DNA of 64,000 bases from Noviherbaspirillum sp. UKPF54 (GTDB lineage Bacteria > Pseudomonadota > Gammaproteobacteria > Burkholderiales > Burkholderiaceae_D). The first letter of the stretch is position 1. Each line of letters opens with the position of its first letter. A program made the translations under genes and the position numbers. A model generated the notes under the pieces. The model was not told the DNA's origin and made no database searches. It was given only the letters and a program-made list of their open reading frames with translations. The stretch lies in assembly GCF_007874125.1 (NCBI RefSeq), contig NZ_CP040128.1, positions 186,001 through 250,000 on the forward strand. The letters run 5' to 3'. Of the stretch, positions 52,899 through 62,034 are shown one piece after another.

Positions 52899-53459
52899 CT
52901 ATTTCCGGGAGATGAAGCGGTTGCCTGCGATATAAAAGCGCAGATTTTTCTCCGCCCATTCCCGCGCGTAGGCCACGCCGATGCGCGGGCGTTCGACGAT
53001 GGACAGGGGTTCTCCCGGCCCCGGGTCCTCGATATAAAAATCCTCGCTGGTCAAATCGTGGCCGTTCAGGCGGCGGTCGATGTCCATCGCGCCGCACAGC
53101 AGGCCCGGTCCCTTGGTATTGCCTTCGAGGTGGGCAAGCGGTTCCAGTGCGCGCAGCAGGACTGCGGCGCCGTGGCCTTGCGGCTCGGTTACCACGTTCA
53201 TGCAATGGTAGATGCCGTAAATCAGGTAGACATAGGCACGGCCGGGCGGACCGTACATCACGCTGGTGCGCGGCGTGATTCCCCTGGACGAATGTGACGC
53301 CAGGTCGTGCGCCCCGACGTAGGCCTCCACTTCGACGATTCTTCCGATGCGCGCTACGCCGTCGCATACATGCACCAGGTGCTTGCCCAGCAGTTCGCGC
53401 GCGACCTCGACGGTATCGCGTTCGTAAAACGAGGAGGGCAGCTTCGTGCTTTTCTTCAT
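52899..53459 (-). CDS. 3-methyladenine DNA glycosylase (AAG/MPG family)
   Basis: A 186-residue DNA-repair enzyme of the alkyladenine glycosylase family, which removes 3-methyladenine, hypoxanthine and similar lesions by cutting the glycosidic bond. Marks are ELLGKHLVHVCDGV, GRIVEVEAYVGAHDLASHSSRG with the base-flipping region, YGPPGRAYVYLIYGIYHCMNVVTE and GPGLLCGAMDI. It is close to the usual length. Its stop directly abuts the stop of the EAL-HDOD gene (TAG|CTA), leaving no space for a terminator. The GGDEF-EAL gene starts upstream on the same strand, with 6 bases between them. Confidence 0.95.
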   Translation of the reverse strand: MKKSTKLPSSFYERDTVEVARELLGKHLVHVCDGVARIGRIVEVEAYVGAHDLASHSSRGITPRTSVMYGPPGRAYVYLIYGIYHCMNVVTEPQGHGAAVLLRALEPLAHLEGNTKGPGLLCGAMDIDRRLNGHDLTSEDFYIEDPGPGEPLSIVERPRIGVAYAREWAEKNLRFYIAGNRFISRK

Positions 53460-53465
53460 GCTCCT

Positions 53466-56400
53466 TTATGTTACAGGTTCCGCAAAGATCTTGTCGCTCG
53501 CCAGGAACGCGCGCAAGGTTTCGGCCGACACCGCCGAGCTGTAGTAGTAGCCCTGCACTTCATGGCAGCCGAATTCGCGCAGGCGCTCCAGCTGTTCGCG
53601 CGATTCGACGCCTTCCGCGATGACGCCCAGTTTCAGGCTGCGCGCCAGGCTGATGATGGCGCAGGTGATGGCTTCGTCGTCCGGGTTGTCCAGCATGTGC
53701 GTGATGAAGGAACGGTCGATCTTGATCTTGTCGATCGGTATCTGCTTCAAATAGCTCAGGCTGGAATAACCGGTGCCGAAATCGTCGATATTGATTTTCA
53801 CGCCCGCACTGCGCAGGTTCCTGGCCAGTTCCGCCACCTGCGGGGCACGGCGCATGATCGCGGTCTCGGTGATTTCCAGCTCCAGGCAGGTGGGATCGAT
53901 GCGGGTTTCCTCCAGCAGACGGGTGATGAAAGCGGCAAAGCCCTTTTGCTGGAATTGCAGCGGCGATACGTTGACCGACAGCGGCAGCGGGCGCAGGCCA
54001 TCCTGCTGCCAGCGGCGGCTTTGCAGGCAGGCTTCGCGCAGCGCCCATTCCCCGATGATGCCGATCAGGGCGCGCTCCTCCGCCACCGGGATGAATTCCG
54101 CCGGCGACATGACATCCCTGTCCTGATGGCGCCAGCGCAGCAACGCCTCCGCACCGATCACCTTGCCGGACCTGCTGTCGACCTGCGGCTGATACAGCAG
54201 CTGCAGGTCGCCGGCGTCGATCGCATGCCGCAGCTGGCGTTCCACGCGGACGCTGCGGATGATCTGGCGGTTCAGCTCCTGCGTGAAAAACTGGCAGTTG
54301 TTGCGGCCCTCGCTCTTGGCCTGGTACAGCGCTGCGTCGGCATGCTTGAGCAGCTCGGACGGATCGCGGCTATCGTCGGGAAACACGCTGATACCGATGC
54401 TGATGGTGGCATGGACCTGCTGCCCCTGCAGCATGAATGGCTGGGCCATGATGTGCAGGATTTTGTCCGCCACTGCCGCTGCCTGCTCGCCGCGGTCGAT
54501 ATCGGGCAGCACCACCACGAATTCGTCACCACCCAGGCGCGCCACCGTGTCTTCTCCGCGTACGCATTGCAGCAGGCGTGCGCCGATGGCGCGCAGCAGC
54601 TGGTCGCCGGCCTGGTGGCCGAGCGAGTCATTGACATGCTTGAAGTTGTCGAGGTCCATGAACAGCACCGCAACCTTCTTGCTGCTGCGCAGTGCCATGT
54701 GCGTGGCTTGCGCCAGGCGGTCGCCAAACAGCGTACGGTTGGGCAGGGAGGTGACGTTATCGTAGTATGCGAGCGCCTGCACCTGCTGCTCGGCGCTCTT
54801 GCGCTGCGTGATGTCGGTGCACACGCCGTCGAGGCGCAGCGGCTGCCCCGCCGCGTCGCAGACCAGCCTGCTGCGGCAATGCACCCAGCGCAACGCACCA
54901 TCGCGCCGGGCAATGCGGAACTCCATGTCCCAGGAAGGATGCGCACGATCCAGGCCCCGCAACGCTTCATCGATGCGCGGGCGGTCTTGCGGATGGATCA
55001 CTTCGAGCCACAGGCGCGGATCGCGCTCGAAGTCCGATGGCGCATAGCCGTAGATGTTTTCGGCCGAATGGTTCATGTAGTTCAGCCGTTCCATGCCGGG
55101 CGAAAATGACCAGACTACGTCCTGGATCGAGGCCAGGATGCCGTTCAACTGGTCGCGGCTTTCCTGCAGCGCTGCCCGCGCCTGCTTGCGTTCGCTGATG
55201 TCGCGCGAAATCATCTGGATCAGCGTTTGTCCCGACAGGGCAAGCGCGCGCGCGCTCACTTCGACCGGCAGGGCGCTGCCATCGGCGCGCTGCTGCTGCA
55301 GTTCGAACACCGCCGTGCCCTCGTCGCGCAGTTTGCCGAGGGTGGCGCGCAACATCGCGCGGCAGGATGGCGGGAATAAGTCCTCGATGCGCAGGCGCAG
55401 CAAGGCATCGCGCTCGATACCGAGCAGCTGCGAGGTCTTGTCGTTGGCTTCCAGGATATGGCCGTCGGCATCGGTCAGCATGATCATGTCGTTGGCATAC
55501 CTGGACAGGTAGTCGTACTGCCGCTGCAGGCGCTGCCTTTCGGTAGCCGCCTGCAGTGCGTCCAGGCGCATGTCGCTCTGCTTTTTCCGCAGCCACGACA
55601 GGCCGGCCAGGCCCAGGAGGACGGCGAATGCCGCGGCAATGCCGCCGACGCTCCAGGCCAGGATGCGCAGGTTCGTGCTGATTTCGTCATGGTCCAGCGC
55701 GGCGATCAGAAACCACGGCGTGCCATGGATTTTGCGGGCGGCCGATACCCAGACGTCTCCCTGGTTTCCATGCATCAGGAAATGCGTGGCCGGCGCGCGC
55801 GCCGAGGCTTCCAGCTGTTGCGCCGTGATCGGCAACGGATTTTCGAAGCGTAATGGTCCGTGCTCGCTGTTGCTGGAGGCGATGACGGCGCGCGAGTCCC
55901 GTATTTCAACCAGGAATATCTCGGCAGAGGTGTTAAGGAGCGGCATCGGATGCACGAAGGGGTCGAGCGGCAGGTCGGCGTTGGCTCGCAGGAAGAGAAC
56001 CGAGGATATCGCCTCGCCATTGTTACGTGCCGGGAGTATCGGGCTGAAAATATCGACCACCCGACCGGCATCCGGGGCGGAGGGCGGCGTGTGGATCGAG
56101 GAAATTTCAGTATGCATGCTGGCAAGAGCGCGCGTCATCGCCTGCTGCGCAGTCGCATCGAGCGGCGTGGGGCCGTCTTCGGTCGACACCAGCATGCCGC
56201 CGTCCCTGTCGAGTATCGATGCTTCGGTGTAGCCATAGGTGATCTTGATAGCGTCGAGCTGCTCGCGCAATTGGCGCTTGAACGCATCGTCCGGCGCGCC
56301 ATGCGCGCGCCAGTTGCTGAGGGCCGCGCCCAGGAAACGGCCGCCGGCGAACACCATGGTATCGCCCAGTCTTTCCTGCACCCAGGCGGACACGGCGGCG

Positions 56401-56582
56401 GTGCGGATATCGGCAGTGTTGTCCAGAGTGGCTTCGAATTGCCTTTCCTCGTTTCGCACCAGGTGACGATAGACCAGGTAACTGACGGCTATGGAAAGAA
56501 GAACCAGCAGCGTGAGGAAAAGTGTTGCCAGCCAAGCATGCCGCGCGGTCGTGCCACCGTTTTTGGGAAATGAGGTAAACAT
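53466..56582 (-). CDS. Sensor GGDEF-EAL cyclic di-GMP protein with Cache and PAS
   Basis: A 1038-residue protein: transmembrane helix near 16-38, periplasmic double-Cache-type sensor (about 45-300), second helix near 305-330, coiled coil, PAS (about 350-460), PAS-PAC (about 475-590), GGDEF (about 600-765) and EAL (about 780-1030). Both active sites look intact: GGDEF in ARLGGDEFVVVLPD, and EALLR in IGAEALLRWRHQ plus the downstream acidic metal ligands (ELEITETAI, DDFGTGYS). It may make or break cyclic di-GMP, with balance set by the sensor. ATG 56582 is chosen because the frame upstream lacks sense; its ribosome site is weak. The DNA glycosylase follows after 6 bases, so they may share a transcript. 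Confidence 0.93.
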   Translation of the reverse strand: MFTSFPKNGGTTARHAWLATLFLTLLVLLSIAVSYLVYRHLVRNEERQFEATLDNTADIRTAAVSAWVQERLGDTMVFAGGRFLGAALSNWRAHGAPDDAFKRQLREQLDAIKITYGYTEASILDRDGGMLVSTEDGPTPLDATAQQAMTRALASMHTEISSIHTPPSAPDAGRVVDIFSPILPARNNGEAISSVLFLRANADLPLDPFVHPMPLLNTSAEIFLVEIRDSRAVIASSNSEHGPLRFENPLPITAQQLEASARAPATHFLMHGNQGDVWVSAARKIHGTPWFLIAALDHDEISTNLRILAWSVGGIAAAFAVLLGLAGLSWLRKKQSDMRLDALQAATERQRLQRQYDYLSRYANDMIMLTDADGHILEANDKTSQLLGIERDALLRLRIEDLFPPSCRAMLRATLGKLRDEGTAVFELQQQRADGSALPVEVSARALALSGQTLIQMISRDISERKQARAALQESRDQLNGILASIQDVVWSFSPGMERLNYMNHSAENIYGYAPSDFERDPRLWLEVIHPQDRPRIDEALRGLDRAHPSWDMEFRIARRDGALRWVHCRSRLVCDAAGQPLRLDGVCTDITQRKSAEQQVQALAYYDNVTSLPNRTLFGDRLAQATHMALRSSKKVAVLFMDLDNFKHVNDSLGHQAGDQLLRAIGARLLQCVRGEDTVARLGGDEFVVVLPDIDRGEQAAAVADKILHIMAQPFMLQGQQVHATISIGISVFPDDSRDPSELLKHADAALYQAKSEGRNNCQFFTQELNRQIIRSVRVERQLRHAIDAGDLQLLYQPQVDSRSGKVIGAEALLRWRHQDRDVMSPAEFIPVAEERALIGIIGEWALREACLQSRRWQQDGLRPLPLSVNVSPLQFQQKGFAAFITRLLEETRIDPTCLELEITETAIMRRAPQVAELARNLRSAGVKINIDDFGTGYSSLSYLKQIPIDKIKIDRSFITHMLDNPDDEAITCAIISLARSLKLGVIAEGVESREQLERLREFGCHEVQGYYYSSAVSAETLRAFLASDKIFAEPVT

Positions 56583-56756
56583 GTGCGAACAAGGTGCACT
56601 ACACTTGGCGCGATGCAGTGCAGGCGCCGCCCAATGTATGACTGCCGGGTGGCGCATCCGTTCTGCGGAGATGCCGGTGTGACATGATTTATTGCGCCAC
56701 CTCATGCATTGCGACACCTCATATGCTTCCCGTGCGCGGCGGCGTCACCGCGGAAC

Positions 56757-59700
56757 TTACCAGGTATCGATGAACGGTCTCTTCTTGCCGGAACGCGGCG
56801 CCGCTGGCGGCGCCGAGCGCAAGCCGCGCAACACCCAGCGGCGCGTGTCGAGCGGATCGATCACGTCGTCGATTTCCAGGAACGACGCCATGTTGATCGC
56901 CTTGCCTTGCTCGTAGGATGCGGCAACCATCTTTTCGAAGGTCGCCCGGCGCTCGTCGGGGTCGGCGATCGCTTCCAGTTCCTTGCGATAGCCGAGCCGT
57001 ACCGCGCCTTCCAGTCCCATGGCGCCGAATTCGCCGCTCGGCCACGCGACGGTGAAGAAAGGCGCATGGAAGCTGCCGCCAGCCATCGCCTGCGCACCCA
57101 GGCCGTAACCCTTGCGTAGCACGACTGTGAAGAACGGTACGCTGATGCTGCCTGCGGTGACGAACATGCGCGAGACATGGCGCACCATGGCCGTCCTTTC
57201 CGCGTCCGGCCCCACCATGAAGCCGGGCGTGTCGCACAGCGACAGGATCGGCAGGTCGAAGGCGTCGCACAGCTGCATAAAGCGCGCCGCCTTGTCGGCC
57301 GCGTCGGCGTCGATTGCACCGCCCAGGTGCATCGGATTGTTGGCGATCAGGCCGAACGGGCGGCCCTCGATGCGGACCAGGGCGGTGACGATGCCGGCGC
57401 CGAAGCTGCGGCGCAATTCCAGCACCGAATCCCTGTCCGCCAGCGCGTCGATCACGCGCCGGATGTCGTAGGAGCGCAGCCGGTTTTCCGGGACCAGGTG
57501 GCGCAGCTCGCGCTGGTCGGCGCATTCCCACGTCGTGACGGTGCCCTGGAAATACGACAGGTATTGCTGCGCCGCGCGCACCGCTTCCTCTTCGTCGCGC
57601 ACCACCACGTCGATGACGCCGTTGGGCGCCTGCATCGATACCGGGCCGACTTGTTCCGGCTCGAACACGCCCAGGCCCCCACCTTCGATCATGGCCGGCC
57701 CGCCCATGCCGATGGTGGCGTTCTCGGTCGCGATGATGACATCGCAGCAGCCGAGAAAGGCCGCGTTGCCGGCGAAGCAGCGGCCGGACACGATGCCCAC
57801 GCGCGGTACCAGGGCGCTGAGCTTGGCGAAGTTAATGAAGGACATCACGTCCAGCCCGGCCACCAGCAGCGCGTCGGTGTCGCCGGGCCGGCCGCCGCCG
57901 CCTTCGGCGAAGATCACCACCGGCAGTCGCCATTGCTCGGCCAGCTGGAATATGCGGTCGGTCTTCTTGTGGTTCATCATGCCCTGGGTGCCGGCGAAGA
58001 CTGTGTAGTCGTAGGACAGCACCATGCAACGCGCGCGCTCGTCGTCGAACAATTCGCCATTGACGCTGCCCACGCCGGCCACCAGCCCGTCGGCGGGGCT
58101 GATTTTGATCAGCTCGTCGAGCGGGCGGCGGCGGCGCTGCGCGGCAACCGCCAGCGCGCCGTATTCGATGAAGCTGCCGGCGTCGCACAAGTCGTCGATG
58201 TTTTCGCGCGCGGTGCGCTGGCCGGTCTTGCGCCGGCGCGCCACCGCGTCCGGGCGCGCCGCATCCAGGCCGATCTCGTGCCGCGCGCGTACCTCGGCCA
58301 GGTCGGCGCGGATGCGGTCGATGTCGATGGCCTCTGTATCCAGCGCCTGCGCCTGGTCGACGTCGGCCGGTTCGATGAACAGCAGTGCGTCGCCGTGCGC
58401 CAGCACATCGCCCTGTTTCGCGGCGATCAGACGCACGTAGCCGGCGGCTTCCGCCTTCACCACGTGCTCCATCTTCATCGCCTCGATCACAGCCACCTGC
58501 TGTCCGGCGTGCACCGCGTCGCCTTCCCGCACGTCGAGCGACACCACCGAACCCTGCATCGGCACGCCGACGGCAACCGTTCCGGCGGGCGCCTGCGCCA
58601 TGCGCCGGGGCGGCGTCGCAAGGTCAGCCTCATCGCCGGCTTGCTCGAAGTACAGCTTGCGGTGCTCGCCGCCTTCCGCCTCCAGCAGCGCGTCGATATG
58701 TTGCTCCACGAAGCGGGTATGCACGCGGTTGGCGACCACGTTCGGCTGCCGGATCAGGTTCTGCAGGAAGCCGACATTGGTGGCGACGCCCTCGATGCGG
58801 AATTCGCACAGCGCCCGGTAGGCGCGCGTGAGCACATCGGGATAATGCGGGGACGGGCTGAACGCGATCACCTTGGCCAGCAGCGAATCGAAGTTCGGAT
58901 TGGTGGTGTAGCCGGCGTAACCGTAGCTGTCGACGCGGATGCCGGGGCCGGAGGGAGGCTCGAACGCGGCGAGCGTGCCGCCGGCCGGCAGCGCATTGCC
59001 GCTGTTGTCCATGGTTTCCATGTTGACGCGCAATTGCACCGCGAAGCCGCGCGGCGCCGGGATCTCGTGCTGCATCAGGCCGAGCTGCGCCAGTGTGCCG
59101 CCGCCGGCGGCCTGCAGCTGCGCCTTGACCAGGTCGATGCCGGTTACTTCCTCGGTCACCGTGTGCTCCACCTGCAGGCGCGGGTTGGCTTCGATGAACA
59201 TGAAGGGCGCGTCGTCGCCGTGGGCGTCGGCGTCCACCAGGAATTCGAAGGTGCCGAGCCCGCGGTAATGCACCGCCTGCGCCAGCTGCACCGCGGCGGC
59301 GACGATGCGCTCGCGCAGCCCGTGCGGCAGCGTGGGGCTGGGCGCGATCTCGACCAGCTTCTGGTTGCGCCGCTGCAGCGTGCATTCGCGCTCGCCCAGG
59401 TGCGTGACCTGTCCGGTGCCGTCGCCCAGCACCTGCACCTCGATATGGCGCGCGCGGCGCACCAGCTGTTCGACGTAGACGGCGTCGCTGCCGAAGGCCG
59501 CCAGCGCTTCCGACTGGCAGCGCGCGTACGCGGCATCGACCTCGTCCATGCGAGCGACGGCGCGCATGCCGCGTCCGCCGCCGCCGGCCAGCGCCTTGAT
59601 CATCATCGCGCCGCCTTCTCCCTGCGACGCGAGGAAGGCGCGCGCCTGCTCCAGCGAGGTCGGCCCCTGGGTTCCCGGCACGACCGGCACCTGGTGCCGC

Positions 59701-60071
59701 TGCGCCAGTTCGCGCGCCGCCGTCTTGTCGCCGAACAGGGCCAGCACTTCCGGCTGCGGGCCGACGAACAGGATGCCTTCCTCCGCGCAGCGCCGCGCGA
59801 AATGTGCGTTTTCGCTCAGGAAGCCGTAGCCGGGGTGAATCGCGTCGCATTCCGCGCGGAGCGCGGCCGCCACGATCTGCTCGATGTCGAGATAGGCGGC
59901 CGCGCCCTTGCCGGCGAGCGCGAGCGCTTCATCGGCCTTGCGCAGGTGCAGGGAGGCGGCGTCGTCTTCCGAGTACACGGCGATCGTGGCGATGCCCAGT
60001 TCGGCGGCAGCGCGCGCGATGCGAATGGCGATTTCACCGCGATTGGCGATCAGCAGTCTGGCGATGTTCAT
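56757..60071 (-). CDS. Single-chain biotin-dependent acyl-CoA carboxylase
   Basis: A 1104-residue protein holding all three functions: biotin carboxylase (about 1-450; IANRGEIAIRIARAAAELG at the start, IEANPRLQVEHTVTEEVTGIDLV near 300), a biotin carrier domain with EAMKMEH (biotinylated Lys533), and a carboxyltransferase (about 590-1104; DYTVFAGTQGMMNHKKTDRIF, GGGGRPGDTD, ALGTGMGG-like AMVRHVSRMF segments). This layout matches the long-chain acyl-CoA carboxylase family, broad in substrate. The start ATG 60071 overlaps the TetR stop (ATGA); the frame is open further upstream only in meaningless sequence. It produces malonyl-CoA-type products from acyl-CoA. Confidence 0.93.
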   Translation of the reverse strand: MNIARLLIANRGEIAIRIARAAAELGIATIAVYSEDDAASLHLRKADEALALAGKGAAAYLDIEQIVAAALRAECDAIHPGYGFLSENAHFARRCAEEGILFVGPQPEVLALFGDKTAARELAQRHQVPVVPGTQGPTSLEQARAFLASQGEGGAMMIKALAGGGGRGMRAVARMDEVDAAYARCQSEALAAFGSDAVYVEQLVRRARHIEVQVLGDGTGQVTHLGERECTLQRRNQKLVEIAPSPTLPHGLRERIVAAAVQLAQAVHYRGLGTFEFLVDADAHGDDAPFMFIEANPRLQVEHTVTEEVTGIDLVKAQLQAAGGGTLAQLGLMQHEIPAPRGFAVQLRVNMETMDNSGNALPAGGTLAAFEPPSGPGIRVDSYGYAGYTTNPNFDSLLAKVIAFSPSPHYPDVLTRAYRALCEFRIEGVATNVGFLQNLIRQPNVVANRVHTRFVEQHIDALLEAEGGEHRKLYFEQAGDEADLATPPRRMAQAPAGTVAVGVPMQGSVVSLDVREGDAVHAGQQVAVIEAMKMEHVVKAEAAGYVRLIAAKQGDVLAHGDALLFIEPADVDQAQALDTEAIDIDRIRADLAEVRARHEIGLDAARPDAVARRRKTGQRTARENIDDLCDAGSFIEYGALAVAAQRRRRPLDELIKISPADGLVAGVGSVNGELFDDERARCMVLSYDYTVFAGTQGMMNHKKTDRIFQLAEQWRLPVVIFAEGGGGRPGDTDALLVAGLDVMSFINFAKLSALVPRVGIVSGRCFAGNAAFLGCCDVIIATENATIGMGGPAMIEGGGLGVFEPEQVGPVSMQAPNGVIDVVVRDEEEAVRAAQQYLSYFQGTVTTWECADQRELRHLVPENRLRSYDIRRVIDALADRDSVLELRRSFGAGIVTALVRIEGRPFGLIANNPMHLGGAIDADAADKAARFMQLCDAFDLPILSLCDTPGFMVGPDAERTAMVRHVSRMFVTAGSISVPFFTVVLRKGYGLGAQAMAGGSFHAPFFTVAWPSGEFGAMGLEGAVRLGYRKELEAIADPDERRATFEKMVAASYEQGKAINMASFLEIDDVIDPLDTRRWVLRGLRSAPPAAPRSGKKRPFIDTW

Positions 60072-60754
60072 GGTTGCGCTTTCTTCGAAGTTGTGGCCTT
60101 GCGCTTCTGTCCGGTCTTGGCGGGGGCAGGCTGCGCGCCGGCGATCTTGAGCATGATCCGGGTCAGCTGATCGACCATGTCCCCGGGCGCGATCGAACCG
60201 TCCGGCTTGTACCAGGTGTACAGGGAGGTGGCGACGCCGCCGATCGCCAGGGCGGTCAGCTTGGCATTGTCGAAATCGCAGTCGCCGCTTTTCCGGGCTT
60301 GTTCGAGCAGGGCGCCCAGCTCGCGGTAAAAGCGGCGCGCCATGGCGCGCAGCGATTTCATCAATGCCGGGTCGAGCGCCGCACCTTCCCGGTAGGCGAA
60401 GGTGCCGGCCTTGAAGTAGGCGATGTTGGCGGCGGCGAAACGGTGCAGGCCGTCGCGCAGTTTTTCCACGGCCGGCCGCGCGTCGTCCGCGCCGAAACGC
60501 ATCGAGGTCAGGCAGGCGACCGAGGAACGCCAGCACAGCGTCTCGAAGATTTCGTTCTTGTTGTTGAAGTAGTAGTAGAGATAGGGCTTGGTCACGCCCA
60601 GCTCGTCGACGATGTCGGCGATGGTGGTGCCGGCGTAGCCATGCCTGAAAAACAGGTCTTCGGCGGCTTCGAGTATGCGTTCCCGTTTCTGGTCGCGCAC
60701 ATCGTCGGCGATTTCCTGGCGGTGCTGGGCGTGCCGGGCGGCGGCTTTTTTCAT
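60068..60754 (-). CDS. TetR-family regulator of the carboxylase
   Basis: A 228-residue TetR-type repressor. The helix-turn-helix is ILEAAEDLFFRHGYAGTTIADIVDELGVTKPYLYYYFNNKNEIF (about 28-71); the rest is the helical ligand domain, ending in a Lys-rich tail. Its stop overlaps the carboxylase start by four bases, so the two are one unit. Two candidate operators lie upstream. The ligand is probably an acyl-CoA or the product of this module. Confidence 0.92.
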   Translation of the reverse strand: MKKAAARHAQHRQEIADDVRDQKRERILEAAEDLFFRHGYAGTTIADIVDELGVTKPYLYYYFNNKNEIFETLCWRSSVACLTSMRFGADDARPAVEKLRDGLHRFAAANIAYFKAGTFAYREGAALDPALMKSLRAMARRFYRELGALLEQARKSGDCDFDNAKLTALAIGGVATSLYTWYKPDGSIAPGDMVDQLTRIMLKIAGAQPAPAKTGQKRKATTSKKAQP

Positions 60755-60792
60755 GGAAGTGTCCGGAACTGTGGAAGGCAGCGTTCCGGAAC

Positions 60793-60833
60793 AATATACC
60801 AGATAGTATGAAAATGCTACCGGTCGGTATATT
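60793..60833. promoter_or_regulatory. Candidate TetR operators
   Basis: AATATACC (60793-60800) and GGTATATT (60826-60833) form an inverted repeat. Within it TACCG-GT-CGGTA (60818-60829) is a near-perfect operator core, and TACCAGATAGTA (60797-60808) is a weaker copy exactly 21 bases away, two helical turns. Position between the TetR gene and the dehydrogenase genes supports this role. Confidence 0.55.
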
Positions 60834-60843
60834 TCAGCGACCC

Positions 60844-60881
60844 ATGCCCCTCTCCCGCCCGCAGGAGAGGGGCATTTTTTT
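60844..60881 (+). terminator. Intrinsic terminator facing the dehydrogenase genes
   Basis: ATGCCCCTCTCC (60844-60855) and GGAGAGGGGCAT (60864-60875) form a perfect 12-bp stem with an eight-base loop, followed by T residues to 60881 on the plus strand. Genes here run on the minus strand, so the T-tract faces against them. Confidence 0.75.
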
Positions 60882-62025
60882 ACGCCAGCTGCGCTGCGTA
60901 CATTTCAAGGTGATGATCAGTGCTGCCGAACTGCAGTTCGATGGCCATCAGGCGCTTGAAGTAGTGGCTCACATCCAGCTCGTCGGTCACGCCCATGCCG
61001 CCGTGCAGCTGCACCGCCTGCTGGCCGACGAAGCGGCAGGCCTGGCCGATCACGACTTTCGCAGCCGACAGCGAGCGACCGCGCAGTTCCGCATCGTCGT
61101 CGGCGCAGCGCACCGCGGCGAGGTAGCTCATCGAGCGCGCCTGCTCGATATGCAGCACCATGTCCGCCATGCGGTGCTGAAGCGCCTGGAACTTGCCGAT
61201 CGGCTGGCCGAACTGCTTGCGGTTGCGCGCGTATTCGACGGTGGCGGCGAGCAGCTTGTCGAGCGCACCGACGGCTTCCGCGCAGACCGCGGCCAGGCCG
61301 AAGTCGAGCACCTGTTCCACTTGCGCTTGCACGTCGCCGCCATCGTTGCCTTTGCCGAGCAGCGCGGCTGCCGGCACGAATACCTGGTTGAGCCACAGCT
61401 CGCACGCCGGCACGCCATCGACGGTTTTGTATGCGACCTGGCGCAGGCCGGCTGCGTCGCGCGGCACGACAAATACCGCCAGCGGGCCGGATTCGCCCGC
61501 TTTGGCAAGGCGGGCCGTGACCAGCAGCACGTCGGCGGACGAGCCGTGCGCCACCACGGATTTGTGGCCGGTGATGACGTAGCCGCTGCCGACCGGCCAG
61601 GCGCGCGTCTCGATCGCCATGCGCTCATAGCGGGAAGATGCTTCGTCGTGCGCCAGTGCCGCGATCTTTTCTCCGGCCGCCAGCGCCGGCAGCAGCGCGG
61701 CACGTTGCGCGTCGTTGCCGAGCGAGGCAATCGTGCGCGTCGCCAGCACCGCGCTGGCGAGATACGGCTCCAGCAGCAATCCTTCGCCGATGGCGTTCAT
61801 CGCCAGCATGGTTTCAACCGCGCTGCCGCCCAGACCGCCCTCGGCTTCCGGCACGTTAAGAGCCAGCAGCCCGAGGTCGGCCAGGCCTTGCCAGACTTCG
61901 CGGGAAAAGCCTTCCGGCGCTTTTTCCTTGATCTGGCGCCGCGCTTCAAAACCGTAATCCTTGGCGACGAAGCGGCGGGCGGTGTCGAGCAGCATCTGCT
62001 GTTCTTCGCTGAAAGTGAAGTCCAT
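60880..62025 (-). CDS. Acyl-CoA dehydrogenase, small-subunit type (non-catalytic?)
   Basis: A 381-residue acyl-CoA dehydrogenase fold, resembling pimeloyl-CoA dehydrogenase small subunit (PimD type). The C-terminal domain has the FAD-binding ARNRKQFGQPIGKFQALQHRMADM and QAVQLHGGMGVTDELDVSHYFKR segments. No catalytic glutamate is seen at either known position: the helix-G segment (QVEQVLDFGLAAVC) lacks a Glu-Arg pair, and the C-terminal YEGT motif is absent. It therefore looks like the partner subunit of the dehydrogenase encoded next upstream. The gap to that gene is nine bases. Hairpin at its 3' end. Confidence 0.9.
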   Translation of the reverse strand: MDFTFSEEQQMLLDTARRFVAKDYGFEARRQIKEKAPEGFSREVWQGLADLGLLALNVPEAEGGLGGSAVETMLAMNAIGEGLLLEPYLASAVLATRTIASLGNDAQRAALLPALAAGEKIAALAHDEASSRYERMAIETRAWPVGSGYVITGHKSVVAHGSSADVLLVTARLAKAGESGPLAVFVVPRDAAGLRQVAYKTVDGVPACELWLNQVFVPAAALLGKGNDGGDVQAQVEQVLDFGLAAVCAEAVGALDKLLAATVEYARNRKQFGQPIGKFQALQHRMADMVLHIEQARSMSYLAAVRCADDDAELRGRSLSAAKVVIGQACRFVGQQAVQLHGGMGVTDELDVSHYFKRLMAIELQFGSTDHHLEMYAAQLA

Positions 62026-62034
62026 GGCGTTCTC

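Noticed and set aside
57177..60170. A very long open frame on the strand opposite to the carboxylase
   Set aside because: High-GC coding DNA often leaves the antisense frame open. The translation is compositionally odd (His, Gly, Arg rich) with no domain, while the opposite strand has a complete carboxylase.
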